A stretch of DNA of 64,000 nt from Lomentospora prolificans. Its lineage: Eukaryota; Ascomycota; Sordariomycetes; Microascales; Microascaceae. The notes below the pieces were generated by a model that was not told where the DNA came from, did no database searches, and saw only the letters and a program-made list of their open reading frames with translations. The position numbers were made by a program, and so were the translations under genes. Shown in pieces: positions 11,201-23,058 of this stretch. The stretch is taken from assembly GCA_029532625.1 (NCBI GenBank), contig JARFXM010000006.1, positions 2,418,001 through 2,482,000 on the forward strand. Direction: 5' to 3'. Position 1 is the first letter of the stretch, and the number at the start of each line of letters is the position of its first letter.

Positions 11201-11462
11201 CAAGTGATTGCAACCACAGAAATCGAAATGCTTTCAAACCAGGGGCTACTTATTTGTGTTGAAGGTCATCGCGGACGTTCGCGCACTTTGAATCTACCCG
11301 TAGTCTGAAGTTCAGCTTACAGGTGACTCCATGTTTACTGACCGTTGCTCCGTCTAGTTAGCTTCGCTATATAAGTGCATCGTAACGTAAGGTGGCTTCT
11401 TTCGAGCCTGCACCGCTCGTTAACACGGCACTGCTTGAAGCAACGCAAAATCTCATCCAACC
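8224..11462. other. Gene-free interval upstream of CBF1
   Basis: About 3.2 kb between the divergently oriented FYV10 and CBF1 genes. Frames such as 8327-8851 and 8937-9209 have no recognisable motif, and no splice-linked coding potential is apparent. Two CACGTG hexamers lie at 10507-10512 and 10784-10789. I found no tRNA, terminal repeat or transposase. Confidence 0.55.
10507..10789. promoter_or_regulatory. Two CACGTG E-boxes upstream of the CBF1 gene
   Basis: CACGTG occurs at 10507-10512 and 10784-10789, about 0.95 and 0.68 kb before the CBF1 ATG. The hexamer is the known Cbf1 core site, so self-regulation is conceivable. A hexamer is expected roughly once per 4 kb by chance, so the evidence is weak. 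Confidence 0.25.
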
Positions 11463-12584
11463 ATGACTGAAGTTATCGCGGAAATTCCTGACCTAAAGCA
11501 GGAGGTTACCTCCCCGGGCCAGAAGCGCAAGCGAAGCGCCGGTGACCAGAGCCCGGATGACCGCCGTGCTAAGCGCGGCGCAGCCCCCGCTACCAGCATA
11601 GTCTCATCTGCGGATTCCGGCCTCGGCTTTCTCGAAGCTGCCGCGAGTGATGCTTCCGTTGGAGTTGGCGTTGACCTAAGTGCTCTTCAACAAGCCAACG
11701 AGGCGGCCAACCACACCGAGGCTGCACATCAGCCGGTTGTGACTGATGCTACGAGTGCCTCGAGCACCGCTGCAGCTGCTCTAGGCTCCATGTATCCAAC
11801 CATGCACGTCCCTGCCACTACCGAGCAGCAGTTTGCACAGGCTGCTGTGGATGGTTCTAACCCTACGGATGGAGTCTTTGCGGACGTAGGACACGTTGGC
11901 CAGCACGATGCCAGCGCCTCGCCGGCCGTCTCTCTCCCTCCCACCGCTCCGGTTCTTGCCCCCAACGGAACCCAGCCGCAGCAGCAAGCACAGGTCCCTC
12001 ACCAAAACTCCCAGGCGCCCCAACCCCCTCAAGCTATCCAACACCCACTCCACGCTCAGACTCAGCCTCAAGGCCAGCCAGCTCAGCAGCAAGCTCAGCG
12101 TGCGGATTATCAGTACCGTAAGCCCGCTGTTGGCACCGAGGAGTGGCACAAGCTGCGAAAGGATAATCATAAAGAAGGTAAATCGGGAACTGCACCCTCA
12201 CGTTTCCTCTTATAGTCTTGGCTAACTTCTGTTATAGTTGAACGTCGCCGTCGGGAGACCATAAATGAGGGAATTAATGAGCTCGCAAAGATCGTACCCG
12301 GCTGCGAGAAGAACAAAGGAGCCATCTTGGCCAAGGCCGTGCAGTTCATCCAAACTCTCAAAGCTAATGAAACGTCCAACATTGAGAAGTGGACTCTTGA
12401 GAAGCTCCTAACGGAGCAGGCTATCGGCGAGTTGAGCGTTTCCAACGAGAAGCTAAAGGCGGAGTGCGCCGGTCTCTACGAGCGCATCGATGCTTACAAG
12501 CGATACTTTGCCGAGCAGGGCATTGAGGACCCCACTACCAAAGAACAGGCACACGGCACCGAGACTTCCGCGAACGACTCATAG
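11463..12584 (+). CDS. CBF1: bHLH transcription factor of the CBF1 (centromere-binding factor 1) type
   Basis: Exons 11463..12177 and 12238..12584 encode 353 residues. The 60-nt intron (gtaaat .. gctaac .. gttatag) interrupts the basic region between NHKE and VERRRRE. Residues 1-225 are disordered: a KRKR-containing basic patch, Ala/Ser-rich sequence, then a Gln/Pro-rich stretch. The bHLH domain runs about 228-285 with EEWHKLRKDNHKE, VERRRRETINEGINELAKI and the second helix KGAILAKAVQFIQTLK. It is followed by a leucine-zipper-like coiled coil to about residue 340. The basic-region residues H, E and R fit CACGTG binding. In yeasts Cbf1 acts at centromeres and in sulfur and respiratory gene control. 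In filamentous fungi the precise role may differ. Confidence 0.9.
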
Positions 12585-14229
12585 TTTCAGCTCGATTCCT
12601 TTTTTCACGGATAGTCCGATACCGGCGCTGGCTTGGGTCCTAAACCTCTCGCGCTGGTAAACGGCTTTACCACCTTGCCTTACGGCTTTCACTTCGAATT
12701 GCGGTCTTTTTCGGTTTCTTCCAATGCTATATTCAATACCCCCATTCTTCATTTCTTTACTACATTGTATTTCTCCCTATTGTCTTTCGTCATTGTTGCA
12801 GATCTGGAGTTACGGATTCTGCTATTCGCCTACTCGACCGTACCGCCCTCGCTCTGAAAGGACCGAGGGCGGTACCAATGCGGCGATCTCATCTGTTGTA
12901 TCTGGTATTAAGGGTAGGCGTTCGAGGGGGGGATACCGGTTTTAGGCATGTGAACGGCTGGGAATCAGAATTGCTTTTTCACAGGCCGTGTTTGTCAAGT
13001 CGCACAGATATAGGTGGTAGAACTGGTGTTGACGAGCGAGCTGTGCTTAATTGAGGTCTATTTCATCACATCATGCCTGTCCTTCGCCGGTGAGGGAATC
13101 TGATCAAGAGCAGACGCGTACTGGCCCACATATCAACGGGCGGTCGATACACTGCTGTGTTTCCTTCCTTTATCTCGTCAAATTTCGTTAACATTACATT
13201 GTCCGGCGCGCATAGAAGTTGGACTACTTCCTGCTTCCTTCCTTCGGTTCAGATGTATTTGATGGCAAATATGCCAGTGCCACGTAGAACTAGCACGAAC
13301 TACATAGTGTCGCGGTTTGCCCAGCTAACACGAAGCAGGAGTTCAGCCCCGTCACCAGTACTACAGTCCATTTGTTTCAAGAAACACACCCCAGTATATA
13401 AAGATCGGAATTAACGAAAGTAGCAAACCCCGTTTCTCACAGCTGATTACTCCATTTTCGCCGGTACGTGCCACCCGATAATCGCCGTTTTCACGTATCA
13501 TCTTCAGACCGTACGACCCGAGCCATCACCTTGCAAAAACGTCGTGTACCGTCTCATCTGTCTAATGAGTCGCCAGGAACGAGGCTGCTATTTGCCGAGC
13601 TGACAGGGCCTGTCAGATCAAGCAATCATTGCTTGGTTTGGTCGTTAGAATCCGTGTGAGAGGATGACGAGGTCTTTTTTCGGCCGCACAACCAAACTAC
13701 GCCTGAAGGTTGCCATTCTACACCCCTTGGCCAGTTCAGTAAATGTAAGGAGACAGCTCGTATGATCGGTTGCCTCCGTCGGGACTACAAGGAATACGAA
13801 AGGCCCAGCCAGGGGGTCAAAGGCTTCCCGGCTTTGTTACGCGTTGGTTTTTCGATCGGGGACGAGCATATCCTCATTTCGGCCGCTCCTTGGGAGAATT
13901 GATGGGATGATGCAAGGAGTGCCGGAAAAAGTGTTGAAGGAGTTACACCCGTTGGTATACCGATTCAAGGTCTTGGCACGCTTGAGGAAAGGGAAGTGAT
14001 GATGCTATATATCGATCTCGACGTTCTCATTCTCTCCGGCACACCTGGCCAACTTGCCACAAGCTTTTCCTCCTTTACTCGACTCCCTCTTTGTCTCTCC
14101 TTTCGATGACTTTGTTGCCGATTCAGTCTCAAACTAGACGACGGCAAGCATCCACTCGCTTAAACCACGGGGCCTACTCTACCAAAACCGATATATATCC
14201 CAGTGCTTTCCTTTGTTTTTGACCTAACC
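12585..14229. other. Intergenic region, CBF1 3' flank and promoter of the VWA7-like gene
   Basis: No gene recognised. Short frames (for example 12633-12857 and 13157-13414) lack motifs. A gatatatatccc element at about 14190-14200 lies some 35 bp before the next ATG, in a plausible 5' UTR or core-promoter position. Confidence 0.5.
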
Positions 14230-17200
14230 ATGCATTCGTCCTCGCTCCTCTTCCTTCTCACTCTCAGTTACCCGGTTTCTGCCTTCTATCCCACCAAGTT
14301 CCGCCCAAACCTAGCATTCAATCCGGGTATCTCCCACGAGCAGATCACCGAGGAGGCCTTTGATATTGCTATCAAGGCGCTCTTCCCCAGGGCCCTCGAG
14401 GGCTCCGACGAGGCACATCGCATCTCTCTGCCAAGGAGTGTACTTGCTGCCCGCACGGAGATCGCCAAGGCCTGTGCCCTCGCAGACAGGGAGAAGAACG
14501 AGAAAGGATGGCACTTTGATGATGGGGATCTTGAGGCCGGAGAAAAGGCTCTAGAGCCGCTAAAGAACAAGGTTCTCGACGCTTTAAGGATAGATGACAT
14601 CCATAAGGCGAGGAAGGGCTTGGGCGACGTATTACATTTTGTTCAGGATGTCGTTGGACACACGTGAGTTTGTCAGATCAATTTAGCTGCTCCCTATAGT
14701 CGCTAACATGGGTGTTCAGTGCTGAGAAGATCAAGACTGACCCAGAACTGGCTATAAGGATGCGGGTACCGTTTTCTGATTTCATTGCCAGAGCTGGGAT
14801 GATGGATGGCGATATGGACGGCGATCGGGGCAAACCTGCTTATGGACGTACTCACCGACGCGGTAAGAGTGAACGTTTCGATGATTCACTAATATTGTTA
14901 GTGAGCAGCGCTAACAAGTTGTTCCAGCGCGCCGAGTTTCTAGAGCTAATGAGAGGAGCTACGGCGATCCTCCGGAGAGTGGTACCGAGGTAGATGAGGG
15001 CGAAGAAACGAATATTCAGGCACATGTGGAGGCGGCAAGGACCGCCAGGTTTGCCTCCGTAGGGGTTCTCCAGGGCCTGGCCGATGTCATTACTCCGCGG
15101 GCGTTCCAGCGCCTCGTTGGGCTAAGCCTCGACTTGATGGTAGTCCTCGATCCAGCGCTGCGCCATGCGCCAGAATGGCCAGAAACTCGCCGAGTTCTTC
15201 ACTCAACTCTCGAGTCACTCATTTCCAACGGTACGCGGATGGAGACGCGTTATGTAGGAATCAGAGAATTGTCTATTGACTTCCAGCATGACACTCTCCT
15301 TTCAGGATGGATACCACTAGATGAAACAACGGACCTGGACTTTATCACCGGCCTTTACCAGCCCTCGACGATGCTTCTATGTCGCAGTGTCAGGCGCGAA
15401 GCTCTCCATTCGCGGATCCAGGAACTCACCTTTGGCGGCGAGGTTACCCTCATTGTTGCTCAGCCAATCGGTGTCAATGACGCAGGGAGTGAGCAAGTAG
15501 TGGAGTTTCTGGCCAACCATCCGGTAACCGTTAACGTTGTGCAACTGAAAAGCGCTTGCTCTAGCCTTGATGGAGTAGATCCCAACTACCAGTCGATGGC
15601 ATCTCTATCGAATGGCTTTGCTGCCGCAGACCCAACCGCTCTTGAAACCTTTCGCTCAGAGCGAGATGGATTAGAGCCTCTAGGCCATCAACTAAGCCCA
15701 GTCATGGCGAGAAACAATGTCGACTCTTCAGAGAAATTCAGCCTTGAATTCCAAGTCGAGAACGCCGCGGAGCAGCTTGTCCTTTCTATTGACTGTGACG
15801 ACTGCGAGACATTCCATCTCCTTGATAGCCCCTCGCTTGACTCTGATCCTGCTCTACAGCCCATTGTTGTTCAGAGAAACGGCAAGGTCGAGAAAATGAT
15901 ATTCAGTATTCACAACCCCGGGCCTGGTCCTTGGAGGACAAACTTCAGCAGCACGGATGCCTTTAATGCGACCATCCAGACTCGCGGTCCAGTCCAACTT
16001 GTGGACTTTTATCTTGCCGAACATGCAGGTCGGGAAGGACACAATGGTTTCTTCCCTATTCAAGGACCTGTTCTTGCTAACACTAATGTCGGGCTCATTG
16101 GGGAGTTGTCCGGAGATTTCACCAACATCCATTGGTATCTCCTTGACGCGCAAACCGGGGAGGAAACACCACTCAACATGCTCTCTGGATTGGACCGCAT
16201 TGATAATCCCGGCTACGGTGATACGCATACCTTCGGTACAATCACGCAACTCCCCGCGAAAGACTTCTACGTCATCGTCCGTGGCCAGGATTCTAACGGA
16301 ACTTCCTTCCAGAAGATGTTCCCACACTTGTTCTCTCCAAAGTCCCACCCTGGCCGAAGCTACAGCTTAGGAGGTGCGGAGAGCATGGTTGATCGCCGCT
16401 CGGACTCTGACACGGCTACTCAGCGCGGCCTCGGCCGGCAGCATCTCCCCTTCCAGCAGGAACAAAATGCGACTGGTGCTACTGTATCGACCATGGCGCC
16501 GGTATCCACGTTCTTTAACGGACTAACCACTGCAGAGCCGGCAGTAACAGCTACTTCGCTTGAAACTGTGCCTCTCAGCACCCCGTCTTGGATAAACACC
16601 AGTGTCTCAGGGGCTGACGTGCCTACCTCTACTAGTGATACTGGTGGCGGGACGGGGGCGTCTGGAGCCGCGACCGTAGGCGTTGAGACTTTTGATACAA
16701 GTATAATTTCTCTGGGCAGTACCGCTGCTTCCGCATCTGCAATTGAAGCTACTGATATTCTAGCCTCTTCGAAATCGACTGTTGAAATTGTCACTGAAAC
16801 CACTGGAGTCGTCTCTGGAACCGCCGCTAGTGAGCTCTCTACTTCTTCTCTCGAGTTCCTTCCGGAGGCCACTGAAGCTTCTTCCACTGCCGTTGTTGCT
16901 GAAACCACTATCTCTGTTACGACTGTGACTTCCGCTACGTCAACCGACCGAGTCACATCTGTGGCGGCTGTCAGCGTTACGCGGTCAATATCTACGACTC
17001 CCTCGTTATCATCAAGCACTTCTACGACCTCTATCACGGAGACCAGTTCCGTCACCGATACTAATACGCCAAGTGTCGTAAATTCAACGAATACCGTCGT
17101 AGTGTCTGCTGAAGCCGCGGCCGCCAATGAAACTATCACGTAGGGCTCTGACTCTCGTTTTACCCCTAGTTTTTAATGCTAAATTGATTTTTAGTGTCAC

Positions 17201-18030
17201 GGCCCCTTGTGAAGAGTCCACCGGTCCAGAATCCACAGCTGGCGATGTCAACCCCTCAGCCGTCGTATCATCTGGAACGATTCTCGAATCCGCGGCGGCC
17301 GGCTTAGCTATATGGTGTTCGGAATGTGCTTGCACACCTGCTACTTCGAGGCAAGGCATCGATCCCTCCTCTACCTTGTCTCCATCACGGCTAATCGCTC
17401 GTTTCTCATACTAGCTCGTCAAGCGACCCCCCGCGTACCACTAAGTCCGTGTCACGTAAACAGGAGTGCCCATACCGCACACCCGTATCCAGCTCTGTGC
17501 AGAGCAAGAACGGCATCACCAACAAGCAAAGCCCGGCGCCATCTCTTCCATCGCCTTCCGACGGCTCAAAGCAGAAACCCACAAGTATCCAACCCCAGGA
17601 ACGCCCTTGTGACGTGAAACCAACAGGTGACGAACGACAGCCGCCGGCAGAGACTGTCGAAACAGTGATGACAACAACCACGACGTCGACGACCGTGGTA
17701 TCCGCTGCCTCGCTACCTCCCTTCTCTCAGCCTGTTCTCACCCCGGTTTGCTCCACGGACACGGTTACCGCCGCAGGAACGGACGTTCCTTTGGCCTCAT
17801 CTACACGCGCACCTAACGCCACCTCGCCGGACGGCGCAAAGCACTCGGGCAAACATGACGGCGGAGGCGGGAAGACAGACGTGAGGGGAAGTCCCACGAC
17901 GACAGACGGTGAAGCTGCTACTGGGAACGCGTCGGCGAGCGCGGCGGACGATGCGGCTAGGGGTGTCCGGGCGGGTGTTGTTGTCGTCGTCGTTGTTGCC
18001 CTTGGTGGAATGACGGTTTTGATGTTGTAA
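14230..18030 (+). CDS. Secreted VWA7-like protein with Ser/Thr-rich stalk and GPI-anchor signal
   Basis: Five in-phase exons are proposed: 14230..14663, 14720..14862, 14928..17139, 17195..17314 and 17415..18030, giving 1174 residues. Donors are gtgagt, gtaaga, gtaggg and gtgttc. The last two introns are needed because the frame would otherwise stop at 17143, while ITVTAPCEES and the C-terminal anchor continue in phase after splicing. The protein has a signal peptide (MHSSSLLFLLTLSYPVSAFYP) and an N-terminal region with SHEQITEEAF, GWHFDD and LGDVLHFVQDVVGHT, resembling the part of VWA7 proteins before their A domain. A VWA-like fold follows, beginning LSLDLMVVLDPALRH, but without a DxSxS metal site. 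Then come a long Ser/Thr-rich region and a hydrophobic C-terminus after DDAARGVR, typical of GPI attachment. It probably sits at the cell surface. Exon 4/5 splice sites are the least certain. Confidence 0.7.
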
Positions 18031-18312
18031 AGGGGGGTTTGTCTAAGTGGAAGAACTAAGACGCGAGGCTATGAGGGGCCGGATATGACGGGGGCTGGTG
18101 AGCTAGACAAGGCTACTACCAACATACGCTGTTTATCCTGACCTGGGCAATGTGGTATCTACTATTTTTCTTTCTTCTCCTATCCTACTTTTTCGAAAAA
18201 AAGTTTTTCGTTACTATTATTCTTCCTGAATTCTCGAACAAGTCCGATTTGCCCGTGTACAGCCTCAAATACAGTCTCCCATGTTTCCCATCAACCCTTT
18301 CTTGTCAGCCGC

Positions 18313-20237
18313 TCACTTTTCCGAAAACGATTCTCCAGCCCACTTATACGCATTCGGCGTCCCGCCCGAAAGCTTCAAGAAATACCTCTCATAAGGTCCC
18401 AGCCTCTCCTCCGCCATCACCCTAACCGGCGGCGCCTCCGACTCAGGCCCAACGTATTGCCACACCCATTGGCCCGCGTCCTTGATATCCTCCTGCTCGG
18501 CCCTCAGCGGGCCCCACCACTCCTCTTCTCCTCCCACAGCCTGCGCGTTCCCATTCGCAACCCCAGCGACGCCGTTTCCATTCGCGCTACCGTTCGCAGA
18601 GTGGTCCACGCGCTTAAGCTTCCATTTCTTCAGGGCCTCAGCCTCCCACACGGCCGCATCATCCAGGCCCAAGCCCTTGCACAGCAAGCGCACCCTCACG
18701 GACGGATGGATCCGCTCGTTGGTGTCCATCAGAAAGTCCTTCTTGGGCTGGTTCGTCTTGGCGTCGACTTGCTTGTAGAGGCCGGGTGTGCGAGCCTTTT
18801 TTCCGGCGAGGGCGTAGAGGGGGTTCGAGGCGCGCTTAATCTCGCCGAGCCCCCAGGGGCGGCGGGGGTGGTTGGCGCGATGGATCTGCTCGACGGCCCA
18901 GAGGAGCTGTTCCTTCTTTCTCTTGGAGGACGATGAGGATTTGGCGAGGGAATCGTAGTGCTGGACTTGGCGGGTGAACACCTTTTCGAGGGCCTTTTCG
19001 TCGAACTCGACGCCCACGGAGGCGAGCTGGTCCATCATCCCTGTGCTACGTTAGTCTTTTACGGGGAGGTCGTCAAGAAGGATGAAGTGGTGGGGAAAAG
19101 GTACATACAGGCAAGGCTGAGGTTGGCGATGCCTTGGTCGGGCCAGCCACCGCCAATGTTGCCGTGGTTTCCGGGGAACCACACCTGCCGGAGGTCAGTG
19201 GTGAGTTTATTGTTGGGCAGGCGTTCCCAGACGGCGGCGCTGAAGGGGGGTCGCGTCTCGTCAAGAGCCAGAGCTTGGAAAGCATGCTCAATCTGTAGGG
19301 ACAGGTTGGTGTCGTAGAATTGATATGTACTGCGGTGTTAGCTTGAGATGCGAGAGAGAGTGGACCAAAGGGAGACTTATTCTGAGTTGTTTGCCGACAC
19401 GCCCATCTTGCTTAGCCAGGAGACCTCAGGGATGCCAAGACTTCCGACGGTATCCCACACGCCGACAGCCTTGACCTTGATCAAGTCGCCGGATCCGCCC
19501 TCTTGTCTGACACGGGTAAGGCCCAACTATACACTGTTAGCATGCGCAATCAACTAGCTATCACCGGGAAAGCTTACCTTTTCAAGTCTCGTCTTGTACT
19601 CTTTGGAGGCATTTGCGCCCTTGGGCTTCTCGGAGAAGGGTAAAGTGGGGAAAGGATCATTATAGTCACTGTCCATCCAGTTCTCCATATCCTTGAAGAT
19701 GGGATAGAACAACTCCATGCCGTCCCTTGTGAGAAGGCCAATCTCGCCAATCATCCCAGCTACAGATCGCACGGTGTATGCACCTCGAGAGAAGCCGATG
19801 AGGATGATTTCGTCGCCATCGCAATAGTTGGCACAGATGAACTGATACGCCTCTCGTACTCTCTGCATTCAACCTTAGTATCATGCTTTCAGTTTGTACT
19901 GCAAGAAGCGGTCTCCTACCTCGGACAAACCGGAGCCGAAAGCGCCACCAGTAACGCTATCCAGCATATTGCTTCCGGTACCGACACCAGACTCATAGTT
20001 GATGATCTGCATAACGCCATCATCGCATAGGCGCTTAAAGGACCGCGAGATGCGGGTGACGTTAGAGGGAACCTGGAGTGTAGTGTGGCCGAAGCGCTCC
20101 TCGGCGCCCTTGTCGGAGTTCATCCAAGTGCCGTCGCAGCACATGATGAGGCGCTTCTTGAAGGGGTAATTTTTCGGGGACGAAGCCCCCGAGGCCCTCG
20201 AGGACCCTGACTGGGAGCTGTTTTGGGATTCAACCAT
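18313..20237 (-). CDS. DUF2235 alpha/beta-hydrolase-like protein (Tle1-type lipase fold)
   Basis: Five exons, complement of 18313..19040, 19109..19326, 19381..19526, 19578..19862 and 19920..20237, give 564 residues. Conserved features are KRLIMCCDGTW near the N-terminus, the nucleophile elbow LIGFSRGAYTVRSVAGMI (Ser131), VKAVGVWDTVGSLGIP, and AFQALALDETRPPFSAAVWE followed by VWFPGNHGNIGGGWPD. The family comprises cytosolic or peripheral hydrolases. The fungal substrate is unknown and bacterial Tle1 members are phospholipases. Three introns are ordinary (57, 51 and 68 nt). The fourth (19327..19380) has AT instead of GT at its donor, and AT..AC splicing gives NNSEYQFYDTNLS, the best match to the family. 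AT..AG splicing (19330..19380) is also in frame. If neither is used the gene would be broken. Confidence 0.85.
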
Positions 20238-22329
20238 GTTGGCCGAGTGCGCAACTGTTACCCAAGGATCACTATTCGCTCCACGAGATTAACTGAGGTA
20301 AAGGGGTGGATATCAATTAAAAGGATGCTAGTATCCAAGGACACAGAAGAAAACTAGAGTCAATGAAGGAGAAAAACGAAGAGAAACGAGAACGTTGTCT
20401 TCATTATATGTGATAATTTCTAGCCAGGGGAGGGCATCTGTTAAGCTTCAGGCTTATATCGCTCGAACGCCTCATTTAAGAAGATAATATTGTGACACTG
20501 GAGAGACTATCCCTTGTCGTTGTGGAGGGGTTCGCCCAGAACCAGTCAGAGACCCTGAAATGGCACAATGGGCTGAATGCGACCTCCAGGGCCAGCCGCT
20601 AGACCAGCAATGCCAATCGGGCTGTGTGGAGCTTCCAATATTCCCTCCCTCTTCCTTGGATGGGCAAGTCTTTCCGTATGCGGTCTCATCTTTTCGGCTG
20701 GCTCCTCTTCTTTCGATGCGAGGGCATCAAGATCTAGGCTACAGAACACACAATGTCTCGGAGTATTCTGTGGCTGTCAGCACCGGATGACCGACTTGTC
20801 AGCGATGCATACCGCCGGCGTCTCCTCTTCGCTGGCGACCAGCCCCGGGAAACGTTGGTCCCTGGTTGGTCCGTTTCTCCCTTTTCAGCTGGGGGGCTAG
20901 AACGGTGTGGCGCCGCAGGGCTGGCTGTAGTGGACCCCAAATCCCAGTCCGGACGCATCCTGTTTGAGGTTGAGATGCGATGATTGGGTTGAAACCCGAA
21001 GCTTTTGTTTCCCATTACGACCCTTTTCCAAGATCGTGCTTGCAGCGAAGACCCTGTAGTTAGAACGGTCAATACTGGAGCATATGTTCTGAAAGGAATG
21101 CTGACGAATGGAACCCACTTTAAGCCCTAGCGACGGCATGCAGTCATGTCGGCCCTTACTGTCGAATGCTTTGAGCTTCAGAGACCGAAGGGCAAGAGGC
21201 AGAAAGCAAGAGCTGACTCCATCACCACTGTGACTTTCCGAAAAGTGCGTTCTGAACGAGAACAGATGTGAGGATCGTAGTTGCAGTAGGATTTACGCTA
21301 AAGTTCAAACCCGGCTCTCACTGTGGACGAAAAGAAGAGCTCGAATAAAAAATTGCCATTATCTGCTGGCCTTTCGGTCAAAAAGGGAGATGCTTAGCTG
21401 GCGGGCAGTGCAGAATTGCAGACTGGACTGGCCGAATCAGCCGTTCATCACTCCCTAATCCGGAGGGCTTAGCCAGCGACCCAGTACGGAGGGAATCTGA
21501 GCCTCGGGATTGGGACGGTGATGATCCAAAAAGTCTCCTTCGGTGGAACGGGCGAGTCACGGGAGTACCCAGGTTTCACCAACGGTCGATGATGTTCCCC
21601 ACCAATATCCACTGGCGCTGGCCCGCCAGCCATAGTATGGCCTACCTGGCGATGTTGCAGGGTGGTAACCCTAATTAGCGTTCAATAATTTGGCCAGCCA
21701 GGGATTGGTGGGCCAGCTCAGATAACGGATCTCTGGAGCCCCAGCTCGAAGCTTCTCTCCAATGGCATGACGCTAGATTAGAAGGACACGCCCCCGCTGG
21801 CAGTCCCATCCTTGGGAATGAGAATGGCTCTGATGGTGGGCCCATGCTGGCACAGTCCTTTTTACTCGGATTGGCTATGTTGTTGAGGGTTTGGGACATT
21901 CTCAAAGCCTTTCAGTATTAGCTTTGATCGCGCATGCGCAACACCACTTGGGTGAGTTGGGTATCCGTCCCATGTCGCGGTTAATGATAGAAATAATATT
22001 CTTTGGTTTGAAAAGATAAGCAAGGTTTTCCGGGAGGCCGGGATGGTATAACATGGCGGCTAATAGCCGCTGGCTATATGAGCCTTCCCGTTCCATGTGG
22101 GTTTACGGGAGCTGAGGGAAGATCCATGGATGCTCCCTCCCGAAAAAAATTCGGCTTCTATCACCGGTCCTAAGCGACACCAACCAACCAGTTCCCAGCC
22201 AAAACGTTCAGCGACTAGAAGAGCTAGGTGAGTGACGAGTGACGGGTAAGCAAACGTAGTTCCACGATTTCGCTCTACAGTGGTGATGGGAATGGCTGAC
22301 GAGGTCTTGTGTGTCTATGAACGTTTTGC

Positions 22330-22347
22330 TATATATATATATATATA
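22330..22347. repeat. (TA)9 dinucleotide repeat
   Basis: Eighteen bases of alternating T and A, directly readable, followed by AAAAAG. Simple microsatellite with no linked gene. Confidence 0.9.
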
Positions 22348-22966
22348 AAAAGAAGACATATATCCAGATTTCATGGACCGGTTGTTTGCTAGGAATGGCG
22401 GCCAAATGCTTCAATCTTCTGTAAACGCGAAACGTCGATGAATACTGGCGTCTTCAAATCAGTGACAATGCCCGTGCCATCATCTTCCAAATCGGGTTGA
22501 AATATCTGACATTGTCGGCTCCAAAGGTGGTAGTGGATGATGACGTGGTGGGGATACCTGGTAATCCTGGTTGGGCAGTCGTCGTATCTGAGTCAGGAAT
22601 CTAAGTCCTGTGCTATTAGAGTGCACACATCTTTCGCCCGGCGACGCCAGGCTGGCCAGATGATATAAAAGTTTGTGTGATGTTTGCTCTCGTCGGCCTT
22701 TTGCACTCTGGAGCTTCTTTTTGGAAGAGCCGCCTCCTGGGCACCTTGCCATAATTGCCTCGACTTGCGTATGATCCAAAGGGCCACCAGTCTAATGCCC
22801 ATAAAAGCTAGGGCCAGCGATAGAATGAGAAGTAAGAACAGGAAGAAAATATCGGCATGCTCTAGGGTATAGGCGGCCTTTTCAAAGTGTAGCCCCTGTA
22901 GCCCCTGGAGCTGTCTTGTAGCTTCCTCCGTTCCTCAAATGTGGTAGCACTTTTCTCTACCCGCCA

Positions 22967-23058
22967 CCCCCCCCCCCCCCCCCCCCCCAACCCAAAATAA
23001 ATTAAAAGAAAATAAAAGAAAAAATAAATAAAAGAAAAGAAAAGGAAAAGAAAAAAAA
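22967..23058 (+). repeat. C22 homopolymer followed by A/G-rich tract
   Basis: A run of 22 C (22967-22988) is followed by about 70 bases almost entirely of A, with interspersed G and T. The length of such a homopolymer is prone to sequencing error. Confidence 0.85.

Noticed and set aside
16420..17139. 239-codon minus-strand frame opposite the Ser/Thr-rich stalk
   Set aside because: Shadow of the Thr/Ser-codon repeats in the real plus-strand gene, giving Val/Glu-rich antisense.
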